Source of the DNA: JALHMQ01 sp037441125
GTDB taxonomy: Bacteria > Pseudomonadota > Gammaproteobacteria > Burkholderiales > Burkholderiaceae_F
Reading direction: 5' to 3'
DNA length: 33,452 bases
Assembly: GCA_037441125.1 (NCBI GenBank)
Contig: JBBIST010000027.1
Location: 1-33,452 of the forward strand
Of this stretch, positions 7,707-15,371 are shown piece after piece. Position numbers and translations under genes: made by a program. How positions within the stretch are numbered: the stretch's first letter is position 1; the number at the start of each line of letters is the position of its first letter. The notes below the pieces were generated by a model. The model saw nothing but the letters and a program-made list of their open reading frames with translations. It was not told the origin of the DNA and searched no databases.

Positions 7707-8921
7707 TCAACGTTTCTTGAACAGGTCACGCAGGGTTTGTACGGCCTCATTCAGATCGGCCGGAGCGGCCGCTGGCGCGCGGTCAACGGCCGGTGCTGCG
7801 CCGGCCGACACCGCGCCAGCGGACGTCTGCGGGAAGCTCAGTGCATGGTCGCGCACCACGCGCACCTGATTGCCGGGCAGCAGCTCAAGCTGCGCCAGCA
7901 CCAGATCGATGCTGTAGCCGGTGGCGCCGTTGGGCGCCCCGGAGCGCGAGTAACCGAGCGTGAAAGGACGCGACTCGCCGGGTTGCAGCACGAACTGCGG
8001 GTCGATGCTGCTGCTGCGCCGCATGCCGATGCCGGCCACGCGCTCGCGATGGACGTACTTGACCGTGTAACGCTCGCCGCGGTTGTCGATCATCTGGCCG
8101 GAATCGGCGACGAAGGCCAGCAACAGCGGCGCTGCGGTGCGGTTGCTGACGCGAAAGCCCACGTTCACCATCAATTCGCCGGCGTAGGTGGTCTTCACCG
8201 GCGGGCTGACGCGCGCAACCTCGGCTATGAATGCGGCGGTGGACTGGCACGACGGCCGCCCGCCGCAGGGGTCGGACAGCGCAGCAGCGGTCACCGGGCT
8301 TTCGCTCGGCGGGGGTGCCGCCGGCGCAGGCACGGCCGCGCGCGCGCTGCTGCCGGGCGCGCCGGCGCTGTTCGATGGCGTGTCCGTCAATCCGGCCCAG
8401 CGCAACAGGTGCTCGCGGCCAAGCTTCACTTGCCCACCAGGCAGTTCGCTCACCTCGCGCACCGCCAGCGACATCTGGAACTGCAGGCCGGTGCGCGCCT
8501 GCGGTCCGCGCGTCCACTCGAACTCGAAGCGCGCGTCGGCGCTCTCGCCGGGCTGCAGCACGAAGCTGGTGTCGACCCGTTGCGAGATGATGCCGATGCC
8601 GCGCGCGCCGCCGTGCGGGACGCGATAGGAGTTGCCGTTTTCGTCGAGTAGCTGGCCGCTGCGGTCGACGTAGCCCAGCGCCAGCGGCGTGCGGCCGACG
8701 TTCGCGATCCGCAAGTTGGCCTGCGCCCAATGCCGGTCGCCGTCGTTTCCGGCGCGGAACTGCACGACGCCGGCGGCGAGGTTGCCGCTGACTGCGCACA
8801 CGAGCGTGCCGGCGCCGCAGTCGCGCGCGGCGTGCGCCGGCGCGGCGGCGGCACAGAAGAGGATGCCGGCCAGCAGCAGGGCCGGCGCGGCGCGATGCGA
8901 ACAGGACGACGCACGACGCAT
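7707..8921 (-). CDS. Exported protein with an internally duplicated ~138-residue domain, function unknown
   Basis: The product is 404 residues. Residues 1-31 are a clear signal peptide ending APAHA. Two copies of one domain follow. Copy A (35-171) runs from DCGAGTLVC to LPGGQVKLGREHLL. Copy B (219-359) runs from DPCGGRPSC to LPGNQVRVVRDHAL. Both contain a cysteine pair at the start, L-x-[YF]-V-x-x-SGQ-[LM]-[LI]-D-[EN]-x-G-x-x-Y, then GIG and FVLQPGES (120-127 and 310-317). A Pro/Ala/Ser linker (about 175-215) joins them, and a charged tail ends LRDLFKKR. The hydrophobic strand spacing suggests a beta-sandwich. GAGGAGA lies just upstream of ATG 8921. I do not recognise the family. The gene is divergent from the winged-helix/kinase regulator, so it may be under its control. 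Confidence 0.82.
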   Translation of the reverse strand: MRRASSCSHRAAPALLLAGILFCAAAAPAHAARDCGAGTLVCAVSGNLAAGVVQFRAGNDGDRHWAQANLRIANVGRTPLALGYVDRSGQLLDENGNSYRVPHGGARGIGIISQRVDTSFVLQPGESADARFEFEWTRGPQARTGLQFQMSLAVREVSELPGGQVKLGREHLLRWAGLTDTPSNSAGAPGSSARAAVPAPAAPPPSESPVTAAALSDPCGGRPSCQSTAAFIAEVARVSPPVKTTYAGELMVNVGFRVSNRTAAPLLLAFVADSGQMIDNRGERYTVKYVHRERVAGIGMRRSSSIDPQFVLQPGESRPFTLGYSRSGAPNGATGYSIDLVLAQLELLPGNQVRVVRDHALSFPQTSAGAVSAGAAPAVDRAPAAAPADLNEAVQTLRDLFKKR

Positions 8922-8955
8922 GGTTGAAATTCTCCTCGAGTCAACTTGAAGGCGG

Positions 8956-9141
8956 TCAGTAGGCGGGCGACCAGCCGCCCTTGGCTTTGTTCACCAGCAG
9001 CATCGAGACTTTCTGGTCGCCGGCGTTGATCAGCTGGGCCAAGGCGGCGTGCTGCGCCAAGTCGGCCTCGATGGGCCGGCGCAGGCGCGCCTTGGCCTTG
9101 ACGGTCGGCACGCCGTCGACACTTGAGGGCTCGGTGTACAT
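8956..9141 (-). CDS. Small hypothetical protein, possibly with a broken N-terminus
   Basis: The ORF gives 61 residues and ends 34 bases before the duplicated-domain gene on the same strand. Composition is protein-like (VKAKARLRRPIEADLAQHAALAQLINAGDQKVSMLLVNKAKGG). No Shine-Dalgarno sequence precedes ATG 9141. The same frame extends upstream through AAAVTAALPATQT, which looks like the end of a signal peptide. It then meets TAG at 9181-9183, eight codons after a possible ATG at 9205-9207. The gene may therefore be an N-terminally disrupted exported protein, or it may start at a non-standard codon. No family is recognised. Confidence 0.38.
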   Translation of the reverse strand: MYTEPSSVDGVPTVKAKARLRRPIEADLAQHAALAQLINAGDQKVSMLLVNKAKGGWSPAY

Positions 9142-9214
9142 GGTCTGGGTGGCAGGCAGTGCAGCGGTAACGGCGGCAGCCTAGGCAGGACGGTCAACGA
9201 AAGCCATCACGCTG

Positions 9215-9232
9215 CCTAACGAATTCCTAACG
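9215..9232. promoter_or_regulatory. Candidate operator: CCTAACG direct repeat with 11-bp period
   Basis: CCTAACG occurs at 9215-9221 and exactly again at 9226-9232, separated by AATT. The period is 11 bp, so both copies face the same side of the helix. It sits between the exported-protein genes (minus) and the winged-helix/kinase gene (plus). OmpR-type winged-helix proteins commonly bind tandem direct repeats of about 10-11 bp, so this is a plausible binding site. The link to the neighbouring regulator is inference. Confidence 0.38.
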
Positions 9233-9283
9233 CTTACGCAGAACCGAACACTCGGCCGACCAAGGGTTGCGGCTGCAGTCCGC

Positions 9284-9312
9284 TTGAAGGCCAAACCAGC
9301 GACAGATAGCAT
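9284..9312 (+). promoter_or_regulatory. Candidate sigma-70-type promoter for the winged-helix/kinase gene
   Basis: TTGAAG (9284-9289) and TAGCAT (9307-9312) are separated by exactly 17 bases and lie 47 bases before the GTG start at 9360. The -35 and -10 hexamers match the consensus at 4 and 4 positions of 6. AGGGAG at 9349-9354 is the ribosome-binding site. Confidence 0.35.
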
Positions 9313-9359
9313 CGGCGCTGCGCCGGCCTGGCCGGCTCGCGCGTCCGCAGGGAGCGCCC

Positions 9360-12080
9360 GTGGCCGCTGTCGATGTGACTTCCGAGTCCCCGCTGTATCG
9401 CTATCGCTTCGGTGCCGTCGAGTTCGACGAGGCTCGCGGCGAGTTGGTCGTCGGCGGGCTCGTGGTGGAGATCGAGCAAAAGCCGCTGCAGGTGTTGGCC
9501 GAACTGCTGCGGCACGTCGGCGAGGTCGTGACCAAGGAAGAGCTGTTCGAGCGCGTCTGGGCCGGCCGACCGACGGTCGACAACGTGTTGGCGAACGCGG
9601 TGGCCAAACTGCGCAAGGCGCTGGGCGAGTCCGAAGCGGCGCGCATCGTCACGCTGCCGCGCCTGGGCTACCGGCTGAACGCGCCGATCGAGCGCGTCGC
9701 CGCCGGCCGCCGCGTCGCCAGCCGGCTGCAACTTGCCCGCGCGCAGGTCGTGCCGCATCGTCCGGACTGGCTGCTCGAGCGCCAGTTGAACCCGTCACGC
9801 GGCAGCGAGGTCTGGCTGGCGCGCCATGCACGGTCGCGCGAGCAGCGGGTGTTCAAGTTCAGCGCCGACGGCGAGCGACTGGCGCTGCTCAAGCGCGAGG
9901 CGACGCTGTACCGCGTGCTTGCCGAATCGCTCGGCGCCCGCGCCGATTTCACGCGCGTGATCGACTGGAACTTCGAGACGCCGCCGTTCTTCCTCGAGTG
10001 CGAATACGGCGGCGACAGCTTGAAGGACTGGGCCGACAGCGGCCATCTGGCGCCGCTCGATCGCGCCGCGCGTCTGGCAGCGTTCCTGCAGATCGCTGCT
10101 GCGGTCGCCGCTGCGCACAGCGTCGGCGTTCTGCACAAGGACCTCAAGCCGGCCAACGTGCTGATTGCGCCGTTGCCCGAGGGCGGCTGGCGCGTGCGCC
10201 TGACCGACTTTGGCAGCGCTCGACTGCTCGATCCGCAGCGAGTGGCCGAGCTCGGAATCACGCAACTCGGCATGACGCTGACACAAGTCCCGGGCAGCGA
10301 CAGCGGCACGCCGCTGTATCTCGCGCCGGAGCTGATCGCCGGTCTTGCGCCGACCGTGCAAAGCGATGTCTACGCGCTGGGCCTGCTGCTGTATCAACTG
10401 CTGACCGGCGACCTGAAGCGCCCGCTCGCGCCTGGCTGGGAGGCGGCGCTCGGCGACACGCTGCTCGCGGCGACGATCGCTGCCGCGACCGATGGCGATC
10501 CGGCGCGCCGGCTGCCGAGCGTGAGCGCACTGATCGAGCAACTGGCCACACTCGACCAGCGCCGGGCTGCCGACGACGACCGGCGCCGCCGCGAGGAGCG
10601 GCTGATGCAGGCGGAAGCGCAGCTCGCGCGAAGCCGCGCACGGCGTCCGTGGATCGCGGCGGCGGCCGCGGCGCTGCTCGTTGGCCTGGCGGCAACCTTC
10701 TGGCAGTACCGCGAGGCGCGCGCCGCGCGCGACGAAGCGATCGTGCAGGCGGCGCTCGCCACCGAGATAAACCGCTTCCTGAACGAAGACCTGCTCGGAG
10801 GCGGACGCAGCCGCACCTCGACGATCGCCTACGACCGCAACCCGACGCTGCGCGAGCTGATCGACGCGGCGCGCGGCCGTCTCGACAATCGCTTCGCCGA
10901 GGCGCCGATGATCGAAGCCGCGATTCGCACCACACTCGGCCACGGTTATCGCACGCTCGGTGACTTCGTCGCGGCGGAAACCGAACTGCGGCGCGTGACC
11001 GAGCTGAACCGCACGCGCCTGCTGCCCGCGGACGCGGAGAGGCTGCTCAGCGAGTACAGCCTCGTCACTGTGCTGGTGCGGCTGTCGAAGTTCGACGAAG
11101 CGAAGCAACGACTCGACGAGGCCGACGCGCTGGCCGGCCTGCAGGCAGATGCGATCAGCGAGCTCGGCCTGCGTGCCAAGCTGGCGCGCGGCACCTATCA
11201 CTTCCAGCGGCTTGAAGTCGAGCCGGCGCGCGCCGCCTACGCGGCCGCCGAGGCGATGCAGCGCGCGGTTCGGCCGGACGACGTGCCGCTTGCCGCACAC
11301 ATCCAACTGACCCTCGGCGACGCTGCACTGCGCCTGGGTAACCCGCAGAAGGCCGAAGCAATCGCCCGCGGCGTGCTCGCCGGCGATCCCTTCACCGAAT
11401 CCAACGTCGGCGTCTCGACGTTGGCGAGCGCGCGTCGACTGCTCGGCAACTCGCTGCGCAATCAGGGCCGGCCGGCCGAAGGCATTGCGCATCTGCAGCG
11501 TGCCGTCGCCGAGCAGGAAGCGGCGCGCGGCAGCGACGATCAATCGACGATCGCGGCGTTGTCGTCGCTCGGCTACCTGTACAGCCTGGTCGGTGATGCG
11601 GCAAAGCGCGCCGAGATCCAGCGCGAGGTGGTCGCGCGCTCGGTGCGCCGCTGGGGCGAGGCGAACCAGTACACGCTGGTCGAGCGCATCAACCTCGGCG
11701 ACGCCGAGTACGACGTCGGCCGCAAGGAGATCGCCGCGCAGCACCTGAAGGCCGCGGTCGAGGGCCTGATCCTGACCTCGGGCGAAACGTCGAGCCTGGT
11801 CGATGCAGCGCGCTATTCGTACGCCAAGGCGCTCGCCGGCATCGATCGCCACACCGAGGCGCTAGCGGTCATCGAACTGATCGAAGCGGCGCGGCTCGCC
11901 GGAGCGTCGGCCGACGCCAAAGGCAGCGGCAAGCTCGCGGCGCTGCGAGGCAGGGTGCTGATCGGGCTCGGGCGCGGCAATGAAGGCCACGCCGAACTGC
12001 GCCGGGCGATCGACCTTCTGACCGCCGACGGCGCCGTCGAAGAGCAGCTCGCACCGCTGCGGGCACTCGTTCTCGAATAG
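9360..12080 (+). CDS. Winged-helix DNA-binding / Ser-Thr protein kinase / transmembrane / TPR regulator
   Basis: The 906-residue protein combines four modules. Residues 10-110 are an OmpR/CadC-type winged helix (LQVLAELLRHVGEVVTKEEL, VDNVLANAVAKLRKAL, RLGYRL). Residues 135-395 are a Hanks-type kinase: glycine-loop region NPSRGSEVWLARH, Lys166 in VFKFS, catalytic loop HKDLKPAN with Asp261 and Asn266, DFG at 283-285, GTPLYLAPE at 316-324 and SDVYALG. The loop has HKD in place of HRD. Residues 431-449 form one hydrophobic membrane helix preceded by Arg. Residues about 480-900 are helical TPR-like repeats, predicted outside the membrane. The start is GTG 9360, with AGGGAG upstream. It could sense partners through the TPR region and both bind DNA and phosphorylate. 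Targets are unknown; the divergent exported genes are candidates. Confidence 0.94.
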   Translation: MAAVDVTSESPLYRYRFGAVEFDEARGELVVGGLVVEIEQKPLQVLAELLRHVGEVVTKEELFERVWAGRPTVDNVLANAVAKLRKALGESEAARIVTLPRLGYRLNAPIERVAAGRRVASRLQLARAQVVPHRPDWLLERQLNPSRGSEVWLARHARSREQRVFKFSADGERLALLKREATLYRVLAESLGARADFTRVIDWNFETPPFFLECEYGGDSLKDWADSGHLAPLDRAARLAAFLQIAAAVAAAHSVGVLHKDLKPANVLIAPLPEGGWRVRLTDFGSARLLDPQRVAELGITQLGMTLTQVPGSDSGTPLYLAPELIAGLAPTVQSDVYALGLLLYQLLTGDLKRPLAPGWEAALGDTLLAATIAAATDGDPARRLPSVSALIEQLATLDQRRAADDDRRRREERLMQAEAQLARSRARRPWIAAAAAALLVGLAATFWQYREARAARDEAIVQAALATEINRFLNEDLLGGGRSRTSTIAYDRNPTLRELIDAARGRLDNRFAEAPMIEAAIRTTLGHGYRTLGDFVAAETELRRVTELNRTRLLPADAERLLSEYSLVTVLVRLSKFDEAKQRLDEADALAGLQADAISELGLRAKLARGTYHFQRLEVEPARAAYAAAEAMQRAVRPDDVPLAAHIQLTLGDAALRLGNPQKAEAIARGVLAGDPFTESNVGVSTLASARRLLGNSLRNQGRPAEGIAHLQRAVAEQEAARGSDDQSTIAALSSLGYLYSLVGDAAKRAEIQREVVARSVRRWGEANQYTLVERINLGDAEYDVGRKEIAAQHLKAAVEGLILTSGETSSLVDAARYSYAKALAGIDRHTEALAVIELIEAARLAGASADAKGSGKLAALRGRVLIGLGRGNEGHAELRRAIDLLTADGAVEEQLAPLRALVLE

Positions 12081-12255
12081 ACCGCTTCGCTCGTTTGCGG
12101 GGGAAAAGTGGGCGGCGCGAAGCAAGCCGCGATCGTGCTGACGCCCCAGCCAGGCTCGAACGCATCGCGCAGCGCGAGCTGCGCCAGGGCGTTCATCGAT
12201 CGACGCTGCAGCAGAAGTCCGGCGGTGAGCTCAAGTGGCTGCGCAAAGGGCAGGC

Positions 12256-12669
12256 CTAGCGCGTCAGTTCGCCGGACCGCTCCGGTTGATAGCTGACATC
12301 GATCACCCGGACGCGGACGATCTTGCCACCCGGAACCGGCCATTCGATCTCCTGCCCGACCGAAAGGCCCAGTAGGGCGCTCCCGACCGGCGCGAGGATG
12401 GATATCCTGCCCGACTGTCCCTGAACGTCCTCCGGGTAGGACAGGGTCAGCTCGAACTCCTTGCCCGACGGCTCGATCGCGAATCGTATGGTCGAGTTCA
12501 TTGTGACCACGTTCGGCGGCATCGCCTCCGGCTCCACCACCTGCGCCCGGTCCAGTTCCTTGCGCAGGTCATCCAGATCGGGCTGCGCTCGCGCGGCGGG
12601 TGAAGCCAACAGGGCACTGAGGCGCGCGAGATCGAGCGTCGAGACGGTGATTTGTGGAAGGCCGTTCAT
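12256..12669 (-). CDS. rnk: Regulator of nucleoside diphosphate kinase, Rnk (GreA/GreB-like)
   Basis: The 137-residue product matches Rnk (136 residues in E. coli). The N-terminal coiled coil contains ITVSTLDLARLSALL and LRKELDRAQVVEPEAMPPNVVTMNS. The C-terminal GreA/GreB-type domain contains ISILAPVGSALLGLSVGQEIEWPVPGG and ends VSYQPERSG. Rnk binds RNA polymerase near the secondary channel and affects nucleoside diphosphate kinase levels. ATG 12669 has AGGTG six bases upstream. An upstream GTG at 12678 is less likely. It faces the kinase gene convergently, with 175 bases between, and runs opposite to the transferase-1 operon. It does not look functionally tied to either neighbour. Confidence 0.95.
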   Translation of the reverse strand: MNGLPQITVSTLDLARLSALLASPAARAQPDLDDLRKELDRAQVVEPEAMPPNVVTMNSTIRFAIEPSGKEFELTLSYPEDVQGQSGRISILAPVGSALLGLSVGQEIEWPVPGGKIVRVRVIDVSYQPERSGELTR

Positions 12670-12865
12670 CTGCAACACCTAGCTAGTGCACGTCGGGGGC
12701 GAAGGAGCAGCCCGTAATACATGGCTGCCGCAGGATACAGGGCGGTCTTGGCCTGGGTCTTACCGAAGGCGATGGCGCCGTAGCCGACGCCGCAATCTGC
12801 TGTATCAGTTCGGCGCGCGCTCGCAGGCTTGCGGCCTGCGGGGCTCGATCGTGAGGGTGCCAACG

Positions 12866-13483
12866 ATGCTCGACGTCGCCGTCTTTGCCCGGGCGCCGGT
12901 CCCCGGCGAAGCGAAGACGCGGCTGATCCCGCGGCTCGGCGCCGAGGGCGCGGCCCGGCTGCAGGAACGATTGACCGCGAGCGCGCTCGAGAAGTCGGTC
13001 GCGCTCGAAGGCGCGCGCGTGACGCTGTGGGTCGCCGGCAACGCGCAGCACCCGTTCATCGCCGCCTGCGCGCGGCGCTTCGGCATCCGGGTCCGGACTC
13101 AGCAGGGCAGCGATCTCGGCGCGCGAATGCGGCACGCCTTCGCCACTACACTCGCGCCCGGCCGCGGCGATCAGTGCCTGCTGATCGGCACCGACTGTCC
13201 GGCTCTGACCACTGCCGATCTCGCGGCGGCGGCGCAAGCCCTTGGCGCGCACGACGCGGTCGTGCAGCCGGCCGAGGACGGCGGCTACGTGCTGATCGGA
13301 CTGCGTGCGCCGCAGGCGCAGTTGTTCGAGGAAGTTAAATGGGGCGGAGCGACGGTGATGCAGGCCACGCGCGAGCGCATGCTGCGGCTCGGACTGCGCT
13401 GGCTCGAACGCCCGCCGCTGCCGGATCTGGACACGCCCGAAGACTACGAGCGCGCACTCGCGGCTGGATGGCTCTCGCCCTAG
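12866..13483 (+). CDS. CofC-like nucleotidyl/glycosyl transferase of the 'transferase 1, rSAM/selenodomain-associated' type
   Basis: The protein has 205 residues with a nucleotidyltransferase-like Rossmann fold: VAVFARAPVPGEAKTRLIPRLG at the N-terminus (nucleotide-binding loop with Lys17 and Arg19), LLIGTDCPAL at 105-114, and QPAEDGGYVLIG at 134-145. This matches the family (DUF2064) that repeatedly neighbours ArsS-type radical SAM genes and the second transferase. ATG 12866 has GAGGG about 9 bases upstream, and the product begins with the first strand of the fold. The last 16 bases overlap the start of the DUF3047 gene, which suggests translational coupling. It and the two genes after it look like the displaced second half of the arsS set at 3007-7138. 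Confidence 0.87.
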   Translation: MLDVAVFARAPVPGEAKTRLIPRLGAEGAARLQERLTASALEKSVALEGARVTLWVAGNAQHPFIAACARRFGIRVRTQQGSDLGARMRHAFATTLAPGRGDQCLLIGTDCPALTTADLAAAAQALGAHDAVVQPAEDGGYVLIGLRAPQAQLFEEVKWGGATVMQATRERMLRLGLRWLERPPLPDLDTPEDYERALAAGWLSP

Positions 13484-14189
13484 CGCTGCTCGCGCTCGCG
13501 CCGCTTGCGCCTGCGGCGGCCGCGACGCTCGAGCTCGCGCCTTTTTCCCGAGCCCCGACCGGAGTGCCGCCGGCGCCCTGGAAGCTTGCGACCTCGCCGA
13601 AGATCGCGCGCCACACGCAGTACGACGTGGTGGCACTCGACGGCGCGAACGTGCTGCGTGCGCGCGCCGAGGCCTCGTACGCGAACCTCGTGCACGAACT
13701 GCCGCCGGGAACGGTCGCGACCAGACTCGCATGGCGCTGGCGCAGCGAGCGGGCGATCGAAGGCGCCGACCTCAGGCGCAAGTCCGGCGACGACGTGCCG
13801 GCGCGCGTGTGCGCGCTCTTCGATCTGCCGCTCGAACGGCTTTCGGCCGGCGACCGCCTGCGCATGCGCCTCGGCCGCACGCTGTTCGACCCCAAGCTGC
13901 CGGCCGCGGCGATCTGCTACGTCTGGGACGCGAACTTGCCGGTCGGCACGGCACCTGGCTCGCCAACGCCTACACGGACCGCGTCCGCATGCTGGTGCTG
14001 CGGCAGGCAGCACCCGGCCGCTGGTTCGACGAGGCGCGCGATCTGCGCGCCGACTTCGCCGCCGCGTTTCCGCAGGAGAGCAAAGGCGGCTTGCCGCCGC
14101 TCGCCGCGGTTGCGGTTTCAGCGGACGCAGACAACACCGGAAGCAGCGCGCTGTCCTACTTCGGCGACGTCGTGCTGGAGACCGAGTGA
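13468..14189 (+). pseudogene. DUF3047 exported protein gene broken by a 5-bp tandem duplication
   Basis: ATG 13468 starts a signal peptide (ALLALAPLAPAAAA). The mature part has FEMALE-type DUF3047 features absent any catalytic motif: LAWRWR, DDVPARVCALFDLPL and AICYVWDANLPVGT in one frame. At 13945-13954 the sequence reads GGCAC GGCAC. The downstream family sequence (GTWLANAYTDRVRMLVLR, then YFGDVVLE) continues in another frame to TGA 14187-14189. Removing one GGCAC restores a 238-codon gene reading PVGTWLANAY. So this is a frameshift by exact 5-bp duplication, or a sequencing error. The first frame stays open by chance to 15348 but yields unlikely sequence. It overlaps transferase 1 by 16 bases and the next gene by GTGA. 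DUF3047 has no known function. The label 'pseudogene' assumes the bases are correct. Confidence 0.85.
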
Positions 14190-15304
14190 AGCGGCTGCTG
14201 CTCGCCGGCGGCGGTCACTCGCACGTGTTCGTGCTGGACGCGCTCGCGCGCGAGCCGGCGGCCGACGTCGAGATCACGCTGGTGTCGCCGTTCGACCGGC
14301 AGGTCTACTCGGGCATGCTGCCGGGCTGGATCGCCGGCCACTACGAGATCGAACAGTGCGTGATCCCGCTCGCGCCACTGGCGCAGCGGGCCAACGCGCG
14401 CTTCGTGCAGGCTCAGGTCACGCGGCTCGATCTCGCCGCACGGATCGCCTACACGGACGCTTCCGAGGCGCTGCCTTTCGACCTGATGTCGATCGCGACC
14501 GGGCCGGTGATGAACCTCGATGCGATCGCCGGCCTGCGCCAGCACGCGATCGCGCTGCGGCCGATCGAATCGCTGATCCAGGCCTGGCCGCGGCTGTACG
14601 CGCAGCTTGCCGCGCGGGCGCAAGCGGGCGAAGACGCAGCCACGCTCACCGTGCTTGGCGGCGGCGCCGGCGGCGCCGAACTCGCACTCGCGCTCGCGCA
14701 CCGGATGCGCAGCGCGCGCGTGCCGGCACGCGTGCAACTTGTTACCGGCAAGCCCGGGCTGCTGCCGGCGCTTGCCGCGGGCGTGCGCCGGCGCATCGCC
14801 CGGCTCGCGCCCGCGCGCGGCGTGCGGCTGATCGAGGACGATGCGGCGCAAGTCACGCGCCACACGGTGCTGCTCGCCGGCGGTGGCGAAATCGCCTCCG
14901 ATGTCACGATCGCCGCGATCGGTGCGGCCGCCGCCGAGTGGCCGCGCGAAGCCGGGCTCGCCGTCGACGAGCGCGGCTTCATCGCGGTCGACGAGCGGCT
15001 GCGGTCGATCTCGCACCCTTGCGTCTTCGCCGCCGGCGACTGCGCGTCGATGGTCGGCCATCCGCGTCCGAAGTCCGGCGTCTACGCGGTGCGCGCCGGT
15101 CCGCCGCTGGCGCGCAACCTGTTGCGCCAGCTTGCCGGCCAACCGCCGCGCCGCTATCGCCCGCAGCGTGTGGCGCTGTATCTGCTCTCGACCGGCCCGC
15201 AACATGCGGTCGCAAGCTGGGACGGATTGAGCGCCGAAGGGCGCTGGGTCTGGCGCTGGAAGGACCGCATCGACCGCCGCTTCGTCGCCCGCTACGCGCG
15301 CTGA
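14186..15304 (+). CDS. FAD/NAD(P) oxidoreductase of the Nterm_to_SelD type
   Basis: The 372-residue product begins KRLLLAGGGHSHVFVL, an FAD-binding Rossmann motif with the GGGHSH signature of the family that is fused to selenide, water dikinase (SelD) in some organisms. Further support comes from VSPFDRQVYSGMLPGWIAGHY, the NAD(P) motif TVLGGGAGGAELALAL, and the second FAD motif VFAAGDCASM. No SelD domain follows, so this is a stand-alone version. The start is GTG 14186, which overlaps the DUF3047 stop as GTGA, and translation is probably coupled. The substrate is unknown. Clustering with ArsS-type genes suggests it supplies reducing power for, or handles, an arsenic- or selenium-containing intermediate. 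That is inference. Confidence 0.9.
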   Translation: MKRLLLAGGGHSHVFVLDALAREPAADVEITLVSPFDRQVYSGMLPGWIAGHYEIEQCVIPLAPLAQRANARFVQAQVTRLDLAARIAYTDASEALPFDLMSIATGPVMNLDAIAGLRQHAIALRPIESLIQAWPRLYAQLAARAQAGEDAATLTVLGGGAGGAELALALAHRMRSARVPARVQLVTGKPGLLPALAAGVRRRIARLAPARGVRLIEDDAAQVTRHTVLLAGGGEIASDVTIAAIGAAAAEWPREAGLAVDERGFIAVDERLRSISHPCVFAAGDCASMVGHPRPKSGVYAVRAGPPLARNLLRQLAGQPPRRYRPQRVALYLLSTGPQHAVASWDGLSAEGRWVWRWKDRIDRRFVARYAR

Positions 15305-15336
15305 GGGTCGCGCCAAGCGCGGGGCGATCGTTCGGG

Positions 15337-15360
15337 CGCCGGCGATGAGCGTCGCCGGCG
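15337..15360. terminator. 9-bp inverted repeat between converging genes, possible bidirectional terminator
   Basis: CGCCGGCGA (15337-15345) and TCGCCGGCG (15352-15360) are perfect complements around a 6-base loop. The hairpin lies between the stop of the Nterm_to_SelD gene (plus) and the stop of flgN (minus). It has no U-tract, so intrinsic termination would be weak in either direction. Confidence 0.45.
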
Positions 15361-15371
15361 AGCGAGCTCGA

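Noticed and set aside
12666..12863. Minus-strand frame upstream of rnk with a hydrophobic patch (GYGAIAFGKTQAKTALYPAA)
   Set aside because: It overlaps the rnk start region and has no Shine-Dalgarno sequence. A gene remnant is possible but cannot be supported.
13984..15348. Continuation of the DUF3047 first frame after the GGCAC duplication
   Set aside because: The frame is open only because of GC content. The sequence turns into Arg/Ala-rich text and overlaps the Nterm_to_SelD gene.
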